Shown piece after piece: positions 44,822 to 44,880 of a stretch of DNA of 44,880 bases. How positions within the stretch are numbered: the stretch's first letter is position 1; the number at the start of each line of letters is the position of its first letter. The notes beneath the pieces are model-generated. The model searched no databases. It saw only the letters and a program-made list of their open reading frames with translations, and had not been told where the DNA came from. Source of the stretch: Bacteroidales bacterium (GTDB taxonomy: Bacteria > Bacteroidota > Bacteroidia > Bacteroidales > UBA932); contig JAFUMO010000057.1 of assembly GCA_017482565.1 (NCBI GenBank), positions 1-44,880 on the forward strand, written 5' to 3'. A program made the position numbers and the translations under genes.

Positions 44822-44880
44822 ATTGAAGTCGATCGACTTTGTATGAAGTCGCTTAACGTCGATTGAAGTCCTTAGAGTCG
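44821..44880. repeat. Degenerate 10-bp-period repeat at the window edge
   Basis: Successive decamers from 44821 read TATTGAAGTC, GATCGACTTT, GTATGAAGTC, GCTTAACGTC, GATTGAAGTC, CTTAGAGTCG. The core TTGAAGTC recurs at 20-base spacing, with weaker or inverted half-copies between. The same phase extends weakly back through the hairpin (TGTCAAAGTC at 44801). There are no spacers, so it is not a CRISPR array. It continues past the window end. Confidence 0.6.

Noticed and set aside
44771-44880. Repeats at the right edge as a CRISPR array
   Set aside because: The period is about 10 bp with no room for spacers, and the repeat does not match the anti-repeat of the tracrRNA.

Overview
The window looks like a chromosomal segment of a member of the Bacteroidales (phylum Bacteroidota). 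The evidence is the recurring Bacteroidota promoter signature TAnnTTTG, often with TTG/TTTG about 19 bases upstream, the near absence of Shine-Dalgarno sequences, and families largely confined to this phylum (DUF4293, DUF4491, the Bacteroidetes putative porin family, an AmgK-RapZ fusion). I cannot name a genus from sequence alone.

Left edge (1-815): a mosaic with no intact large gene. It holds the first codons of a leftward transposase-like gene running off the window, two short coding remnants, strong hairpins, and a leftward promoter that may drive a roughly 140-nt structured RNA.

Conserved chromosome (816-37926), moderate G+C, ordinary Bacteroidales gene content: mtgA; an M28-family protein lacking its catalytic Glu pair; enolase; a TPR protein; DUF4293; a nucleoside phosphorylase; a phosphodiester glycosidase. 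A leftward block at 9014-18170 encodes a His-rich AraC regulator, a TonB-dependent receptor, DUF4491 and a complete RND efflux system (adaptor, pump, TolC). After tRNA-Gly(CCC) and a LolC/E-type permease comes a leftward operon (26013-19846) for peptidoglycan turnover and recycling: a secreted unknown protein, an AmgK-like kinase fused to a RapZ C-terminal domain, a MurU-like nucleotidyltransferase, an outer-membrane porin and an MltF-like lytic transglycosylase. Then follow an intact M28 peptidase, an esterase, a GntP permease, an ATP-grasp-like protein, a YkvA-like protein, luxS, an EamA transporter, dnaK, panB and an RluA-type pseudouridine synthase. Two 128-bp elements with the same terminal inverted repeat, and a strongly over-represented decamer CTTCCCGACA, are scattered through this part.

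Right end (about 37930-44880): a distinctly AT-richer island carrying a type II CRISPR-Cas locus. A BRO-N/DinD-like gene is followed by a leftward tracrRNA with a recognisable promoter, anti-repeat and terminator; then cas9 (all nuclease residues present), a rhuM-family gene one base after the cas9 stop, and a cas1 that loses homology at codon 176 and ends in a large hairpin followed by a degenerate 10-bp-period repeat. cas2 and the CRISPR array are not in the window. The most unusual feature is rhuM sitting inside the cas operon between cas9 and cas1, together with a cas1 apparently broken by repeat DNA.
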